Part shown: piece after piece, positions 9,734 to 18,363 of the stretch | How positions within the stretch are numbered: the first letter of the stretch is position 1 | How the letters are laid out: each line of letters opens with the position of its first letter | DNA from: Stenotrophomonas sp. Marseille-Q4652 | GTDB lineage: Bacteria; Pseudomonadota; Gammaproteobacteria; Xanthomonadales; Xanthomonadaceae | DNA: 64,000 nucleotides | Assembly (NCBI RefSeq): GCF_916618915.1 | Contig: NZ_CAKAKE010000001.1 | Location: 1 to 64,000, forward strand | Direction of reading: 5' to 3' | The notes under the pieces: model-generated | Database searches by the model: none | Told to the model about the DNA's origin: nothing | What the model saw: the letters and a program-made list of their open reading frames with translations, nothing else | Translations under genes and position numbers: made by a program

Positions 9734-11251
9734 GTGGAAGAATTCGTTACTGCGATCAACGACATCATCTGGAGCAATGCGCTCATCTTCATGTGCCTGG
9801 GTGCGGGCCTGTGGTTCACCCTGCGCACGCGGGTGATGCAGATCCGCGGCTTTGCCGAGATGTGCCGCCTCACCGTGGGTGGCAAGAAGTCCGATGCCGG
9901 CGTGTCCTCGTTCCAGGCGCTGGCCATTTCCATGGCCGGACGCATGGGTATCGGCAACATCGCCGGCGTGGCCACCGCCATCGCCTACGGCGGCCCCGGC
10001 GCGATCTTCTGGATGTGGGTGATGGGCTTCCTCGGCGCGTCGACCTCCTACGTAGAGTCGACCCTGGCCCAGATCTACAAGACCAAGGATGCCGAAGGCC
10101 GCTACCGCGGTGGCCCGGCCTACTACATCGAAAAGGCGATGGGGCTGAAGTGGTACGCGCTGGTGTTCGCGTTCGCCACCATCGTCGCCACCGGCCTGCT
10201 GCTGCCGGGCGTGCAGGCCAACGCCATCGCCGACAGCGCCAGCAACGTGCTGTGCAGTGCCGCCGGCAGTTGCGATGCGTTTGGTGGCGTGGGCGGCGTG
10301 AAGCTGGCCATCGGCATTGCCGTGGCGCTGCTGCTTGCGGCGATCATCTTTGGCGGCATCAAGCGCATCGCCACCTTCGCCGAGGTCGTGGTCCCGTTCA
10401 TGGCGCTGGCCTTCATCGTCATGGCGATCGTGGTGATGATGCTCAACGCCTCGAAGGTGCCGACGATGTTCGCCGACATCTTCTCCAGCGCCTTCGGTGC
10501 GCATGCGGCGTTCGGCGGCATCATCGGCCAGGCCATCGCATGGGGCGTCAAGCGCGGCATCTACGCCAACGAGGCCGGCCAGGGCACCGGCCCGCACGCC
10601 GCCGCCGCCGCCGAGGTCTCGCACCCGGCCAAGCAGGGTTACGTGCAGGCCTTCGCGATCTACTTCGACACCATGCTGGTGTGCACCTCCACCGCGTTCC
10701 TGGTGCTGTCCACCGGCATGTACAACACCTTCCGCACGGTCAGGGAGAACGGCAAGGAAGCGCTGGAAGCGATCTACACCGGCGTGCCGGGGCTGCAGCC
10801 GTCCGAAGGCGCCCAGTTCACCCAGGCCGCGGTGGAGTCGGTGATGCCGGGCTGGGGCGCGGGCTTTGTCGCCATCGCGCTGTTCTTCTTCGCCTTCACC
10901 ACGATCATGGCCTATTACTACATGGCCGAAACCAACCTGACCTACGTCGCCGGTACCCGCCGCACCCATCCGCTGGCGACCCTGCTGCTGCGCCTGGGCA
11001 TCGTCGGCATGGTAGTGTTCGGCGCCTTCCACAACGCCAAGATGGCCTGGGCGCTGGGTGACATCGGCGTCGGCCTGATGGCCTGGCTCAACGTCGTCGC
11101 CATCCTGATCCTGCAGAAGCCGGCGATGCTGGCGCTGCGCGACTACGAGCGGCAGAAGAAGCTCGGCGTCGATCCGGTGTTCGATCCGGAGGCGCTGGGC
11201 ATCCGCAACGCCGACTTCTGGGTCCAGCGCAAGGCGAACAACGGTGGTTGA
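9734..11251 (+). CDS. Sodium:alanine/glycine symporter (AGCS family)
   Basis: This inner-membrane carrier imports a small neutral amino acid, usually alanine or glycine, with sodium. The 505-residue protein has about ten to eleven hydrophobic segments and the AGCS signatures GNIAGVATAIAYGGPGAIFWMW, KRGIYANEAGQGTGPHAAAAA and TTIMAYYYMAETN. The GTG at 9734 is chosen because a GGAGAG ribosome-binding site lies at 9723-9728. Frames extending upstream run into the RND gene and have no conserved look. It overlaps the next gene by eight bases. No glycine-riboswitch core was recognised upstream. Confidence 0.93.
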   Translation: MEEFVTAINDIIWSNALIFMCLGAGLWFTLRTRVMQIRGFAEMCRLTVGGKKSDAGVSSFQALAISMAGRMGIGNIAGVATAIAYGGPGAIFWMWVMGFLGASTSYVESTLAQIYKTKDAEGRYRGGPAYYIEKAMGLKWYALVFAFATIVATGLLLPGVQANAIADSASNVLCSAAGSCDAFGGVGGVKLAIGIAVALLLAAIIFGGIKRIATFAEVVVPFMALAFIVMAIVVMMLNASKVPTMFADIFSSAFGAHAAFGGIIGQAIAWGVKRGIYANEAGQGTGPHAAAAAEVSHPAKQGYVQAFAIYFDTMLVCTSTAFLVLSTGMYNTFRTVRENGKEALEAIYTGVPGLQPSEGAQFTQAAVESVMPGWGAGFVAIALFFFAFTTIMAYYYMAETNLTYVAGTRRTHPLATLLLRLGIVGMVVFGAFHNAKMAWALGDIGVGLMAWLNVVAILILQKPAMLALRDYERQKKLGVDPVFDPEALGIRNADFWVQRKANNGG

Positions 11252-12083
11252 TCCCTGGAAATCCGCGCGCCGTCCGTCGGCGCGTCCGCCGCGCGCCACG
11301 CCGCTGCCGCCTGCGACCGGTGGTAGTGGCGGTGGCAGCGTGCGCGGCAACGGCGAGATGCGGCTGTACGGCGTCAATGCGGTGCTGGCGATGTTTGCCG
11401 TGCGTCCGCAGGCGCTGCGCAAGCTGTACCTGGCCGAGGCACTGATCCCGCGGATGCAGCCGCTGCTGAAGTGGTGCGTGGCCAACCGCGTCGGTTACCG
11501 CGTGGTGGAGGAGGGCGACCTCAACAAGCTTGCCGCCACCACCCACCACGAGGGCGTGGTCGCGGACGTGCTGCGGGCCGAGCCGCTGGCGCTGGATGCG
11601 TGGCTGGCCGGATTGAAGGACGGCGCGGTGCTGGCGCTGTGGCTCGATGGCGTGGGCAACCCGCACAACCTCGGCGCGATCCTGCGCTCGGCCGCGCATT
11701 TCGGCGTGGCCGGACTGCTGCTTCCCGCCAACTCCTCGCTGGCCCTGTCCGGCGCGGCCGCGCGCGTGGCCGAGGGCGGGGCCGAGGCGGTGCCGCTGGT
11801 GCGGCTGCCGCCGGCCGAACAGGCCCTGCCGCAACTGCGCGAGGCCGGCTTCCAGCTGGCCGCCACCCTGGTGCAGGGCGGCGACGACCTGTTCGCCGCG
11901 CGCCTGCCGCAGCGGCTGGTGTACGTGATGGGCGCCGAGGGCGAGGGCATGGACCGCAGCTTCGCCCAGCAGTGCGAAATGCGCCTTTCCATCCCCGGTA
12001 CCGGCGCGGTGGAAAGCCTCAACGTGGCCTCGGCCACCGCGGTGTTCCTGGCCATCGGTGCAAGCCGCGCTGCCGGCAGCTGA
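11244..12083 (+). CDS. SpoU/TrmH-family RNA 2'-O-methyltransferase
   Basis: This enzyme likely methylates a ribose in rRNA or tRNA using S-adenosylmethionine. The trefoil-knot motifs are clear: LDGVGNPHNLGAILRSA (motif 1), YVMGAEGEGM (motif 2) and IPGTGAVESLNVASATAV (motif 3). Before the catalytic domain (about 130-279) is an N-terminal RNA-binding-like domain (about 38-110), preceded by a Pro/Arg/Ser-rich tail of about 35 residues. The GTG start overlaps the transporter gene by eight bases. A later ATG at 11358 would drop the low-complexity tail and remains possible. The target base cannot be assigned. Confidence 0.88.
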   Translation: MVDPWKSARRPSARPPRATPLPPATGGSGGGSVRGNGEMRLYGVNAVLAMFAVRPQALRKLYLAEALIPRMQPLLKWCVANRVGYRVVEEGDLNKLAATTHHEGVVADVLRAEPLALDAWLAGLKDGAVLALWLDGVGNPHNLGAILRSAAHFGVAGLLLPANSSLALSGAAARVAEGGAEAVPLVRLPPAEQALPQLREAGFQLAATLVQGGDDLFAARLPQRLVYVMGAEGEGMDRSFAQQCEMRLSIPGTGAVESLNVASATAVFLAIGASRAAGS

Positions 12084-12108
12084 AGACGCCGGCATTCCGG
12101 TCGCCAGG

Positions 12109-12139
12109 AAAAAACAAAGGCGCCTCCGGGTGCCTTTGT
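12109..12139 (-). terminator. Intrinsic terminator of the M28 peptidase gene
   Basis: ACAAAGGCGCC (12114-12124) pairs with GGTGCCTTTGT (12129-12139) around a TCCG loop, with one G-U pair. On the minus strand it is followed by a T run (the A run at 12109-12114). It lies about 20 bases past the stop of the minus-strand peptidase gene and may also stop the convergent methyltransferase transcript. Confidence 0.8.
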
Positions 12140-12159
12140 CGTTCACGGCATCTCCCGCC

Positions 12160-13581
12160 TCATTCCGAGGGCGGGGTGACGTCCTTCGCCTCGCTGCCGA
12201 AGTTGCCATCGGCCTCGGCCGCCAGCCACGCGAACACGGTGTAGGCGGCCACGTTCTGCGCCAGTGCCGCGGGATCGATCTTGTCCAGGGTGTCATCGGC
12301 GGTGTGGTGCAGGTCGAAGTAATCGCTGCCGTCCTGCGCCAGCCACGCCCAGGCGCCGCCCTTGGCCGCCAGCGGGCTCACATCCGGGCCCGGGCCGCCG
12401 TCGTTGGGGGCGTACTCGATGCCCAGCGGCTTGAGGGCCTCGGCGATCTGCCGGGTAGCCTCGCGCGAATCCGCCGGATTCGGCGAGCCGGTGTTGAAGG
12501 CATAGATCCGGCCGGCACCGAAATCGCTCTCGGCGGCGATCTGGGTCAGCGCGACCTCGCCGGCCGCGGCGCGCGCATTGGCGTAGGCCTTGCCACCGTG
12601 GAGGCCCTGCTCTTCGTTGGCGAAGGCGATCACGCGGATGGTGCGCCTGGGCGCCTGCTTGAGCTTGCCGATCAGGTGGCCGGCGGCCATGGTGATGCCG
12701 ACGCCGGCGGCGTCGTCGATCGCGCCGGTGCCCAGGTCCCAGGAATCCAGGTGACCGCCGATCACGACCACTTCCTTCGGCAGGGTGCGCCCGGTGATCT
12801 CGCCGATCACGTTCTGCGAGGTGTATTCGCCGTTCCAGCCGCAATCCAGGGCCAGGCGGATGCGGGTGCTGCCGCGTGCGACCAGTCGCGCCAGCTGGTT
12901 GGCATCGGGCACCGACAGCGCCGCCGACGGGACCGGGGTCAGGCCTTCATCGAAGCGGGTGATGCCGGTGTGCGGGACGCGGTGCGAGTCGGTGCCGGCC
13001 GAGCGCATGACAAAGCCGACCGCGCCCTTGCGGATGGCTTCGGACGGGCCCTTGCTGCGCACGGCGCCGCCGTTGCCGTAGTCGCGGCCATCGCGCGATG
13101 CCGTCATCTGGTAGTCGACGAAGGCGATCTTGCCCTTCAGCGAGCCTTCCGGCGCGGCCTGCAGCGCGGCCAGGTCGGCAAAGCGCACCACCTCGCCCTC
13201 GACCGTGCCACCCGGGCTGCCGCCGAGCGCAGTGATGGTCAGCGGCTGCGCATGCGCCCCCAGCACCTCGGCGCGCTCGCTGCGGCGCTCCCACTTGGGG
13301 AAGGTCACCGGCTCGGTCCATACCTTGTCAAAGCCCAGCTGCTTGAACTTGGCCTTGGCCCATTCCACCGCGCGGGCATCGGCTTCGCTGCCGGCCACGC
13401 GTGGGCCAACCTCGGTGGTCAGCGATTCCACCACCTTCCAGCCGGTGTCATCGGCCAGCGCCTGTTCGCGCAGCTGTGCGGCGGTGGCCAGCGAGGCCGG
13501 CGGCAGCGTGGTGGGCGCGGCGAAGGCCGGGCTGGCCAGCAGGGCGAGGGTGGAGGCGAAGGCAAGGACACGACGACGCAT
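12160..13581 (-). CDS. Secreted M28-family metallopeptidase with PA domain
   Basis: This 473-residue exopeptidase-like protein has a Sec signal peptide (MRRR then a hydrophobic stretch, cleavage near Ala21-Ala22), so it acts in the periplasm or outside. A protease-associated insert lies at about 125-245. The M28 zinc ligands are visible: His277 (GGHLDSWD), Asp289 (GAIDDAAG), Glu323/Glu324 (ANEEQG), Asp353 (ESDFG) and His426 (FDLHHTADDT). The family includes aminopeptidases and glutamate carboxypeptidases; the substrate is unknown. It is a single gene converging on the RNA methyltransferase. Confidence 0.92.
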   Translation of the reverse strand: MRRRVLAFASTLALLASPAFAAPTTLPPASLATAAQLREQALADDTGWKVVESLTTEVGPRVAGSEADARAVEWAKAKFKQLGFDKVWTEPVTFPKWERRSERAEVLGAHAQPLTITALGGSPGGTVEGEVVRFADLAALQAAPEGSLKGKIAFVDYQMTASRDGRDYGNGGAVRSKGPSEAIRKGAVGFVMRSAGTDSHRVPHTGITRFDEGLTPVPSAALSVPDANQLARLVARGSTRIRLALDCGWNGEYTSQNVIGEITGRTLPKEVVVIGGHLDSWDLGTGAIDDAAGVGITMAAGHLIGKLKQAPRRTIRVIAFANEEQGLHGGKAYANARAAAGEVALTQIAAESDFGAGRIYAFNTGSPNPADSREATRQIAEALKPLGIEYAPNDGGPGPDVSPLAAKGGAWAWLAQDGSDYFDLHHTADDTLDKIDPAALAQNVAAYTVFAWLAAEADGNFGSEAKDVTPPSE

Positions 13582-13671
13582 GACGGCTCCGGCTTGGTGG
13601 AATTCCCTGACTCTAGCAGCCTGCAGCGCGCGCGCATGGGCGCAAGGTCATGCGGCCCGCAGATGAAAAAA

Positions 13672-13701
13672 ACAAAGGCCCCGGATGTCCGGGGCCTTTG
13701 T
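13672..13701 (-). terminator. Intrinsic terminator of mscL
   Basis: A 13-base perfect stem (ACAAAGGCCCCGG at 13672-13684, CCGGGGCCTTTGT at 13689-13701) closes a four-base loop. On the minus strand it is followed by a T run from the A tract at 13666-13672. It lies 18 bases past the mscL stop. Confidence 0.88.
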
Positions 13702-13719
13702 TTAGTAATGCGGGAATCC

Positions 13720-14133
13720 TTACTTGCGCAGGTTGTCGCGGATCTCGCGCAGCAGCAGCACTTCCTCGCTCGGGGCCGGTGCGGCCTCCGGCTCGGCGGC
13801 CTTCTTGCGGCTTAGGCGGTTGACCACCTTGACCAGCATGAAGATCGCGAAGGCCACGATCAGGAACTGGATGACGGTGTTGATGAAGTCGCCGTAGCCG
13901 ATCACCACCGCCGGGATTTCGGTGCCGTCGGCGGCCACCTTGGCCGGGGCCAGGGTCCACGCCAGGTCGGAGAAATCCACGTTGCCGATCAGCCAGCCGA
14001 TCGGCGGCATGATCACCTTCTCCACCAGCGAGGTGACGATCTTGCCGAACGCCGCGCCGATGACCACACCGACCGCCAGGTCGATGACGTTGCCACGCAT
14101 GGCAAATTCCTTGAACTCGCTGATGATGCTCAT
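13720..14133 (-). CDS. mscL: Large-conductance mechanosensitive channel
   Basis: MscL opens a wide pore when membrane tension rises, releasing solutes during hypo-osmotic shock. The 137-residue protein has the family N-terminus [26 protein letters not shown], with the first transmembrane helix and its gating glycines. A periplasmic loop and a second helix follow (about residues 80-105), then a charged C-terminal bundle ending [12 protein letters not shown]. Length and sequence are typical. It is monocistronic with its own terminator. Confidence 0.97.
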   Translation of the reverse strand: MSIISEFKEFAMRGNVIDLAVGVVIGAAFGKIVTSLVEKVIMPPIGWLIGNVDFSDLAWTLAPAKVAADGTEIPAVVIGYGDFINTVIQFLIVAFAIFMLVKVVNRLSRKKAAEPEAAPAPSEEVLLLREIRDNLRK

Positions 14134-14184
14134 TGTTTCTCCTTGGATGGGTCTTGGACCGGCAGCAGCGTAACCCGGGCAGGC

Positions 14185-14895
14185 TCAGCCGGCGATGCTG
14201 CCGTGGCGTTCGGCGACGTTTTCCAGGCGCGCGCTGAAGCGGTCGCCGGGCCTGAGCGCGGACACGCCGGCCGGCGTGCCCATGAACACCAGGTCGCCGG
14301 CGCGCAGGGCGAACAGCTTAGAAAGCTCGTGCAGGATCTCCGGCACGTTCCAGATCATCTGGTCCAGCAGCGCCTGCTGGCGCACTTCGCCGTTGACTTC
14401 CAGTGACAGGTTCAGCGCGGCCAGGTCCCCAACTTCGGCGGCCGGCACCAGCGCGCTGACCGGCGCGGAATGGTCGAAGCCCTTGGCGATGTCCCACGGA
14501 CCCCCCTTGGCCTTGGCCGCGGCCTGCAGGTCGCGGCGGGTCAGGTCCAGGCCCACGCCGTAGGCCAGCACCAGCGATCCGGCGGTCTCCACTGGCAGCT
14601 CGCCGGCCGGCGCGTCGCGGCCGATCGCCACGACCAGCTCGACCTCGTGGTGCAGGTCGGCGGTGGCGGGTGGGTAGGGGATCTGGTCGTCATGGCCGAC
14701 GACGATGGCGTCGGCCGGCTTCATGAATAACATCGGGCGGCCGCGTTCGGCGGCCGAGGCCGGGGCGCTGGCACCCATCTCGCGGGCATGGTCGGCGAAG
14801 TTGCGGCCAACGCAGTAGATGCGGCGTACCGGGAAGGTGCCGCCGCCCGCCACCGGGATCCGGGGGATGGCGGGGGTGGGAATCAGGTCGGTCAT
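14185..14895 (-). CDS. Fumarylacetoacetate hydrolase family protein
   Basis: This 236-residue metal-dependent protein is of the FAH superfamily, whose members hydrolyse or decarboxylate beta-diketo acids. It resembles the short YcgM/fumarylpyruvate hydrolase type. Visible family features are the opening RIYCVGRNFADHAREMG, the metal-binding HHEVELVVAIG and YGVGLDLTRRD segments, KGFDHSAPVS, and the terminal GTPAGVSALRPGD. No catabolic genes adjoin it, so the substrate is not predictable; oxaloacetate tautomerase or acylpyruvase activity is known for relatives. Confidence 0.9.
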   Translation of the reverse strand: MTDLIPTPAIPRIPVAGGGTFPVRRIYCVGRNFADHAREMGASAPASAAERGRPMLFMKPADAIVVGHDDQIPYPPATADLHHEVELVVAIGRDAPAGELPVETAGSLVLAYGVGLDLTRRDLQAAAKAKGGPWDIAKGFDHSAPVSALVPAAEVGDLAALNLSLEVNGEVRQQALLDQMIWNVPEILHELSKLFALRAGDLVFMGTPAGVSALRPGDRFSARLENVAERHGSIAG

Positions 14896-14948
14896 GCGCG
14901 CGTCCTCGGTACGGGACGCGCCAGTTTAAAGGATGCGGGCGCGGGTGC

Positions 14949-15227
14949 TCAGCGCGACATCGGCAGCGCGGCCTTGCGCACCACCTGGTACTCGGCGTCC
15001 ACCACGCGGTCGCGGCGCTGGGCCGGGGTACGCTTGCGCGAGGACAGCAGCTTCCATGCAACACCGGTGAGGATCATCGCCGCACCGACAAAAACGCCCA
15101 CGAACACGAGCACGGCCAGGATTGCCAGTCCCAGCAGGCCAACGACAACACGGACGAGCGGATTGCGCGGCTTGCGCGGCTCGAACAGGTTGCGGAGATT
15201 GCCGAATTGGAAATATCGCGTCTGCAT
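14949..15227 (-). CDS. Small single-span membrane protein, function unknown
   Basis: I do not recognise this 92-residue protein. A basic N-terminus (FEPRKPRNP, about residues 16-24) precedes one long hydrophobic segment (about 25-55), consistent with one long or two short helices. A basic tail containing RKRTPAQRRDRVVDAEYQVV follows, presumably cytoplasmic. The ATG at 15227 is chosen because upstream in-frame codons cross a hairpin and look non-coding. It diverges from the Rieske gene. Confidence 0.65.
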   Translation of the reverse strand: MQTRYFQFGNLRNLFEPRKPRNPLVRVVVGLLGLAILAVLVFVGVFVGAAMILTGVAWKLLSSRKRTPAQRRDRVVDAEYQVVRKAALPMSR

Positions 15228-15248
15228 TGACGGTTCTTTGACAGCGGT

Positions 15249-15283
15249 AATGGCGGGCAGTATCGGTGCAGGTGCCCGCCATT
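15249..15283. promoter_or_regulatory. 11-bp inverted repeat in a divergent promoter region
   Basis: AATGGCGGGCA (15249-15259) is repeated in inverse as TGCCCGCCATT (15273-15283), with a 13-base spacer. A second, looser pair, TGACCCT and AGGGTCA, lies just to the right, around 15307-15345. The repeats sit between the divergent starts of the small membrane protein gene and the Rieske gene. No T tract follows on either strand, so an operator is likelier than a terminator. Confidence 0.45.
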
Positions 15284-15401
15284 GAGTGAAAAAACCGTTA
15301 ACACCTGACCCTTTGCCCATATATTCAATGACTTGCAGGGTCACGAGTTGCCGCGGTGCGACATGCGACAATGCCCCGTCCTCTCCTGCTTCTGGCTGCC
15401 C

Positions 15402-15749
15402 ATGTCCGACGTCGCGATCCCGTCCTCCCCGCTTGCCCGCCTTGCCGACATTCCGTCGGAGGGGTTTGCCGAAGCCGAGGTCGTGCTCGATGGCGACGCC
15501 GAATCGCTGGTGCTGTACCGCGACGGCGAGGAGGTGCGGGCCTGGCTGAACATCTGTCCGCATGCGGGGCGCCGGCTGGACTGGGCGCCGGGCCAGTTCC
15601 TCAAGAGCCGCGAAGGCCATCTGGTGTGCGCCGCCCATGGCGCGTCGTTCGCCCTGTCCGACGGGACCTGCGTGGCCGGTCCGTGCCGCGGCGACACCCT
15701 GCGTGCGGTGGCGGTGCAGGTGCGCGACGGCGAGGTCTACCTCGCCTGA
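15402..15749 (+). CDS. Rieske [2Fe-2S] domain protein (ferredoxin-like)
   Basis: This 115-residue single-domain protein binds a Rieske 2Fe-2S cluster. The ligands are Cys52/His54 in CPHAG and Cys76/His79 in CAAHGASF. No signal peptide is visible, so it is probably a cytoplasmic electron carrier of the NirD/biphenyl-ferredoxin type. No oxygenase partner gene is adjacent. The ATG at 15402 removes an unconserved in-frame extension and places the first strand normally. Confidence 0.9.
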   Translation: MSDVAIPSSPLARLADIPSEGFAEAEVVLDGDAESLVLYRDGEEVRAWLNICPHAGRRLDWAPGQFLKSREGHLVCAAHGASFALSDGTCVAGPCRGDTLRAVAVQVRDGEVYLA

Positions 15750-15770
15750 TCGTGCCGGCCCGGGCCGGAC

Positions 15771-17618
15771 TCAGAACATCAGGTTGACCACCGCCACGAT
15801 CACCGCGGTGTAGATCAGCGACAGGGGCCCGCCGACGCGCCACAGCACGCGCGGCTGGTAATTGGCCGGGCCGGTGATCATCGAGATGATCGGGTTGGAA
15901 GGCGTCATCAGGTTGTTGGATGCCGACAGCGCCACGATCAGCGCAAACGCTGTCGGGTTGCCACCGGCGGCCAGCGCCAGGCTGACCGCCACGGGCACCA
16001 TCACGATGGTCGCGCCGACATGGCTGATCACCAGCGAAAACGCCGTGGTCAGCAGCGCCAGCGCGAGTTCCAGGCTCCACAACGGGATGCCGCTGGGCAG
16101 CTTGTCGATGGTGTGGCCGGCGATCCACGCCGCCGCGCCGCTGGAGTCCATCGCCCAGCCCAGCGGGATCAGCCCGGCCATCATGAAAACGGTCTTCCAG
16201 TTGATCGAGGCGTAGGCCTCGTCCATGCGCAGCACGCCGGTCAGCAGCATGCCGGCCACGCCGGTCATCAGGGTCAGCGCCACCGGGATCTTGGACGAGA
16301 GCGCCAGCAGGATGGTCAGGGCGAAGATCACCATGGCGATCTTGAACTTTTGCGGCCGCTGCTCGCCCTTGGGGTAGTCGGTCACCACCACGAAGTCGCG
16401 GCTCTTGGCGGCCTGCGCCAGGTCGGTCCAGATGCTGTGGAAGACCAGCATGTCGCCCGGACGCAGCTTGACGTTGCGCACGTCCTCGCGGATCACCTTG
16501 TTGTCGCGGTTGATCGCCAGCAGGCTCATGCCGCGCTCCTTGCGCAAGCGCAGCTCGGCGGCGCTCTTGCCGATCACGTTGGAGGTTGGCGGCACCACCG
16601 CCTCGGAAATGCCGGCGCGGGCCGGGTTGAACAGGTCCCCCAGGTTCTTCAGCCGCGAGGAAAGGCGCAGGAAGTGGTTCTGCGCGAAGTCGGCCACCTG
16701 CTGGCGGCTGCCCATCACCCCGAGCACGCTGCCGACCCAGATGCGCATTTCCGCCGGCGGCGCCAGGCGGGTGTCGTTGCCGGTCTTCAGGGCCAGCAGC
16801 AACGGCGCGTCGTGCATGGTTTCCGCCTCGCCCAGGGTCATGCCGACCAGCGGGCTTTCGGCGGTGACGGTCAGCTCGAAGACGTCGCCTTCGATGCCGT
16901 AGGTGCGGGAGAAGTAGCTGTCGGTACGCGAGGGCGTGACGCCGTCGTTGGCCTGGGCCTCCTCCTCGCGCAGCAGGCGATCGCCACGGAAGCGGAAGTA
17001 CAGCAGCGAGGCCACCAGCAGGGCCACGCCGATGGGCAGCGGGGCGAACATGCGCAGCGGCTCGATCGTGGCCATGCCCGAGGGCAGGTTGTTGTTGGCC
17101 GACACCAGCAGGTCGTTTAGCAGGATCAGCGGCGAGTTGCCGACCATGGTCAGCGCGCCACCCATGACGATGGCCGCGGCAATCGGCAGCAGCAGGCGCT
17201 GCAGGGTCAGGCTGGTGCGGCCGGCCAGGCGCGAGGCCACCGGCAGGTACAGCGCCATCACCGACGGGTTCTGCATGAAGGAGGAGTTGAGCCCGGCGAT
17301 GGCCGTGGTCATCAGCAGCAGGCGCTGCTCCAGCCCGTGCGAACGTCGCAGCAGCCATGAGGCCAGCCGGTTCAGCGCCCCGGTGCGGTCCAGGCCCGCG
17401 CCGAGGATGGTGGTGGCGATGATGCTCATCACCGCGTTGCCGGAGAAGCCGCCGAAGATTTCCTCCGGCGCGATCAGCCCGGTCAGGCCCAGCACCACCA
17501 GCACCACCAGTGCCACCACGTCGGCGCGGATGCGCTCGAACAGGAACATCGCCATCGTGAAGCCGACCAGCCCGAGAACGAGCTTCATGTCAGTGGTCAG
17601 CGTCAGCGCGGTATCCAT
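15771..17618 (-). CDS. SLC13-family permease with two TrkA-C (RCK-C) domains
   Basis: This 615-residue inner-membrane transporter is of the divalent anion:sodium symporter/ArsB superfamily. Hydrophobic blocks at about 10-205 and 390-615 flank a cytosolic insert (about 225-385). The insert holds two TrkA-C-like repeats (FELTVTAESPLVGMTLGEAE and VVPPTSNVIGKSAAELRLRKERG), which usually bind a regulatory ligand. Typical segments are GNSPLILLNDLL and SASNNLMTPSNPI. The substrate could be sulfate, dicarboxylate or another anion. The ATG at 17618 is 10 bases past trmB; the longer upstream frame overlaps trmB and is rejected. Confidence 0.88.
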   Translation of the reverse strand: MDTALTLTTDMKLVLGLVGFTMAMFLFERIRADVVALVVLVVLGLTGLIAPEEIFGGFSGNAVMSIIATTILGAGLDRTGALNRLASWLLRRSHGLEQRLLLMTTAIAGLNSSFMQNPSVMALYLPVASRLAGRTSLTLQRLLLPIAAAIVMGGALTMVGNSPLILLNDLLVSANNNLPSGMATIEPLRMFAPLPIGVALLVASLLYFRFRGDRLLREEEAQANDGVTPSRTDSYFSRTYGIEGDVFELTVTAESPLVGMTLGEAETMHDAPLLLALKTGNDTRLAPPAEMRIWVGSVLGVMGSRQQVADFAQNHFLRLSSRLKNLGDLFNPARAGISEAVVPPTSNVIGKSAAELRLRKERGMSLLAINRDNKVIREDVRNVKLRPGDMLVFHSIWTDLAQAAKSRDFVVVTDYPKGEQRPQKFKIAMVIFALTILLALSSKIPVALTLMTGVAGMLLTGVLRMDEAYASINWKTVFMMAGLIPLGWAMDSSGAAAWIAGHTIDKLPSGIPLWSLELALALLTTAFSLVISHVGATIVMVPVAVSLALAAGGNPTAFALIVALSASNNLMTPSNPIISMITGPANYQPRVLWRVGGPLSLIYTAVIVAVVNLMF

Positions 17619-17628
17619 GGCGGTGCGG

Positions 17629-18363
17629 TCAGCTGCGGTCGTACAGCAGGTCCCAGACGCCGTGGCCGAGCTTCTGGCCGCGGGTCTCGAAGTGGGTCTG
17701 CGGCCGCCACTCCGGCCTCGGCACCGCGCCCCGTGGACCGGCCCGGTTGACCAGACCTTCGGTGGCATCGAGCACGTCCCACATGTGCTCGGCGTACGGT
17801 TCCCAGTCGGTGGCCAGGTGCAGCCGCCCGCCGGGGCGGATCTTGCGCACCAGCAGGCTGGCGAACTCCGGCTGCACCAGGCGGCGCTTGTTGTGGCGCT
17901 TCTTGTGCCACGGGTCGGGGAAGAAGATGCGCACCTCGTCGAGGAAGCCGTCGGGCACCTCGTTCTTGAGCACCTCCACCGCATCGTGGTGGTAGACCCT
18001 GGCGTTGGTCGCGCCATCGGCCCTGAGGTCGTTGAGCAGGCGGCCGACGCCGGGCGCATGCACTTCCAGGCCGATGTAGTCGCGGCTGGTGTCAAAGCCG
18101 GCGGCAAAGCGCAGCGCGGCGCCATTGCCGGTGCCGATTTCCATCACCTTGGGGGCGTCGCGGCCGAACATCGCGTTGTAGTCGCGCAGCTGGCCGGTGT
18201 AGTCGATGCCGAAATGCGGCCACGCTTCGTCGAAGGCGCGCTGCTGGGCCGGGGTGAAGCGGCCCTGGCGCAGCACGAAGCTGCGCACGGCGCGGTGGCC
18301 TTCCTCGACGGTGAACGGCTTGGGCGGCGCCTTGGCGCCGGCGCTGTCGAACGGATTGGTCAT
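17629..18363 (-). CDS. trmB: tRNA (guanine-N7-)-methyltransferase
   Basis: TrmB methylates G46 of tRNA using S-adenosylmethionine. The 244-residue protein has the SAM motif [11 protein letters not shown], the conserved [19 protein letters not shown] block, and a C-terminal threonine-bearing motif ([12 protein letters not shown] and [17 protein letters not shown]). Its start overlaps the thiG stop by one base, and the SLC13 permease follows 10 bases later, so it sits mid-operon. Confidence 0.96.
   Translation of the reverse strand: MTNPFDSAGAKAPPKPFTVEEGHRAVRSFVLRQGRFTPAQQRAFDEAWPHFGIDYTGQLRDYNAMFGRDAPKVMEIGTGNGAALRFAAGFDTSRDYIGLEVHAPGVGRLLNDLRADGATNARVYHHDAVEVLKNEVPDGFLDEVRIFFPDPWHKKRHNKRRLVQPEFASLLVRKIRPGGRLHLATDWEPYAEHMWDVLDATEGLVNRAGPRGAVPRPEWRPQTHFETRGQKLGHGVWDLLYDRS

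Noticed and set aside
6247..9981. A 1244-codon open frame on the minus strand opposite the RND pump and AGCS genes
   Set aside because: It mirrors genes with clear motifs, is rich in His, Gln, Ala and Arg without domains, and is what strong GC3 bias produces on the opposite strand. Similar frames at 3337-5316, 9671-11485, 46591-48216 and 60451-63087 were dismissed for the same reason.
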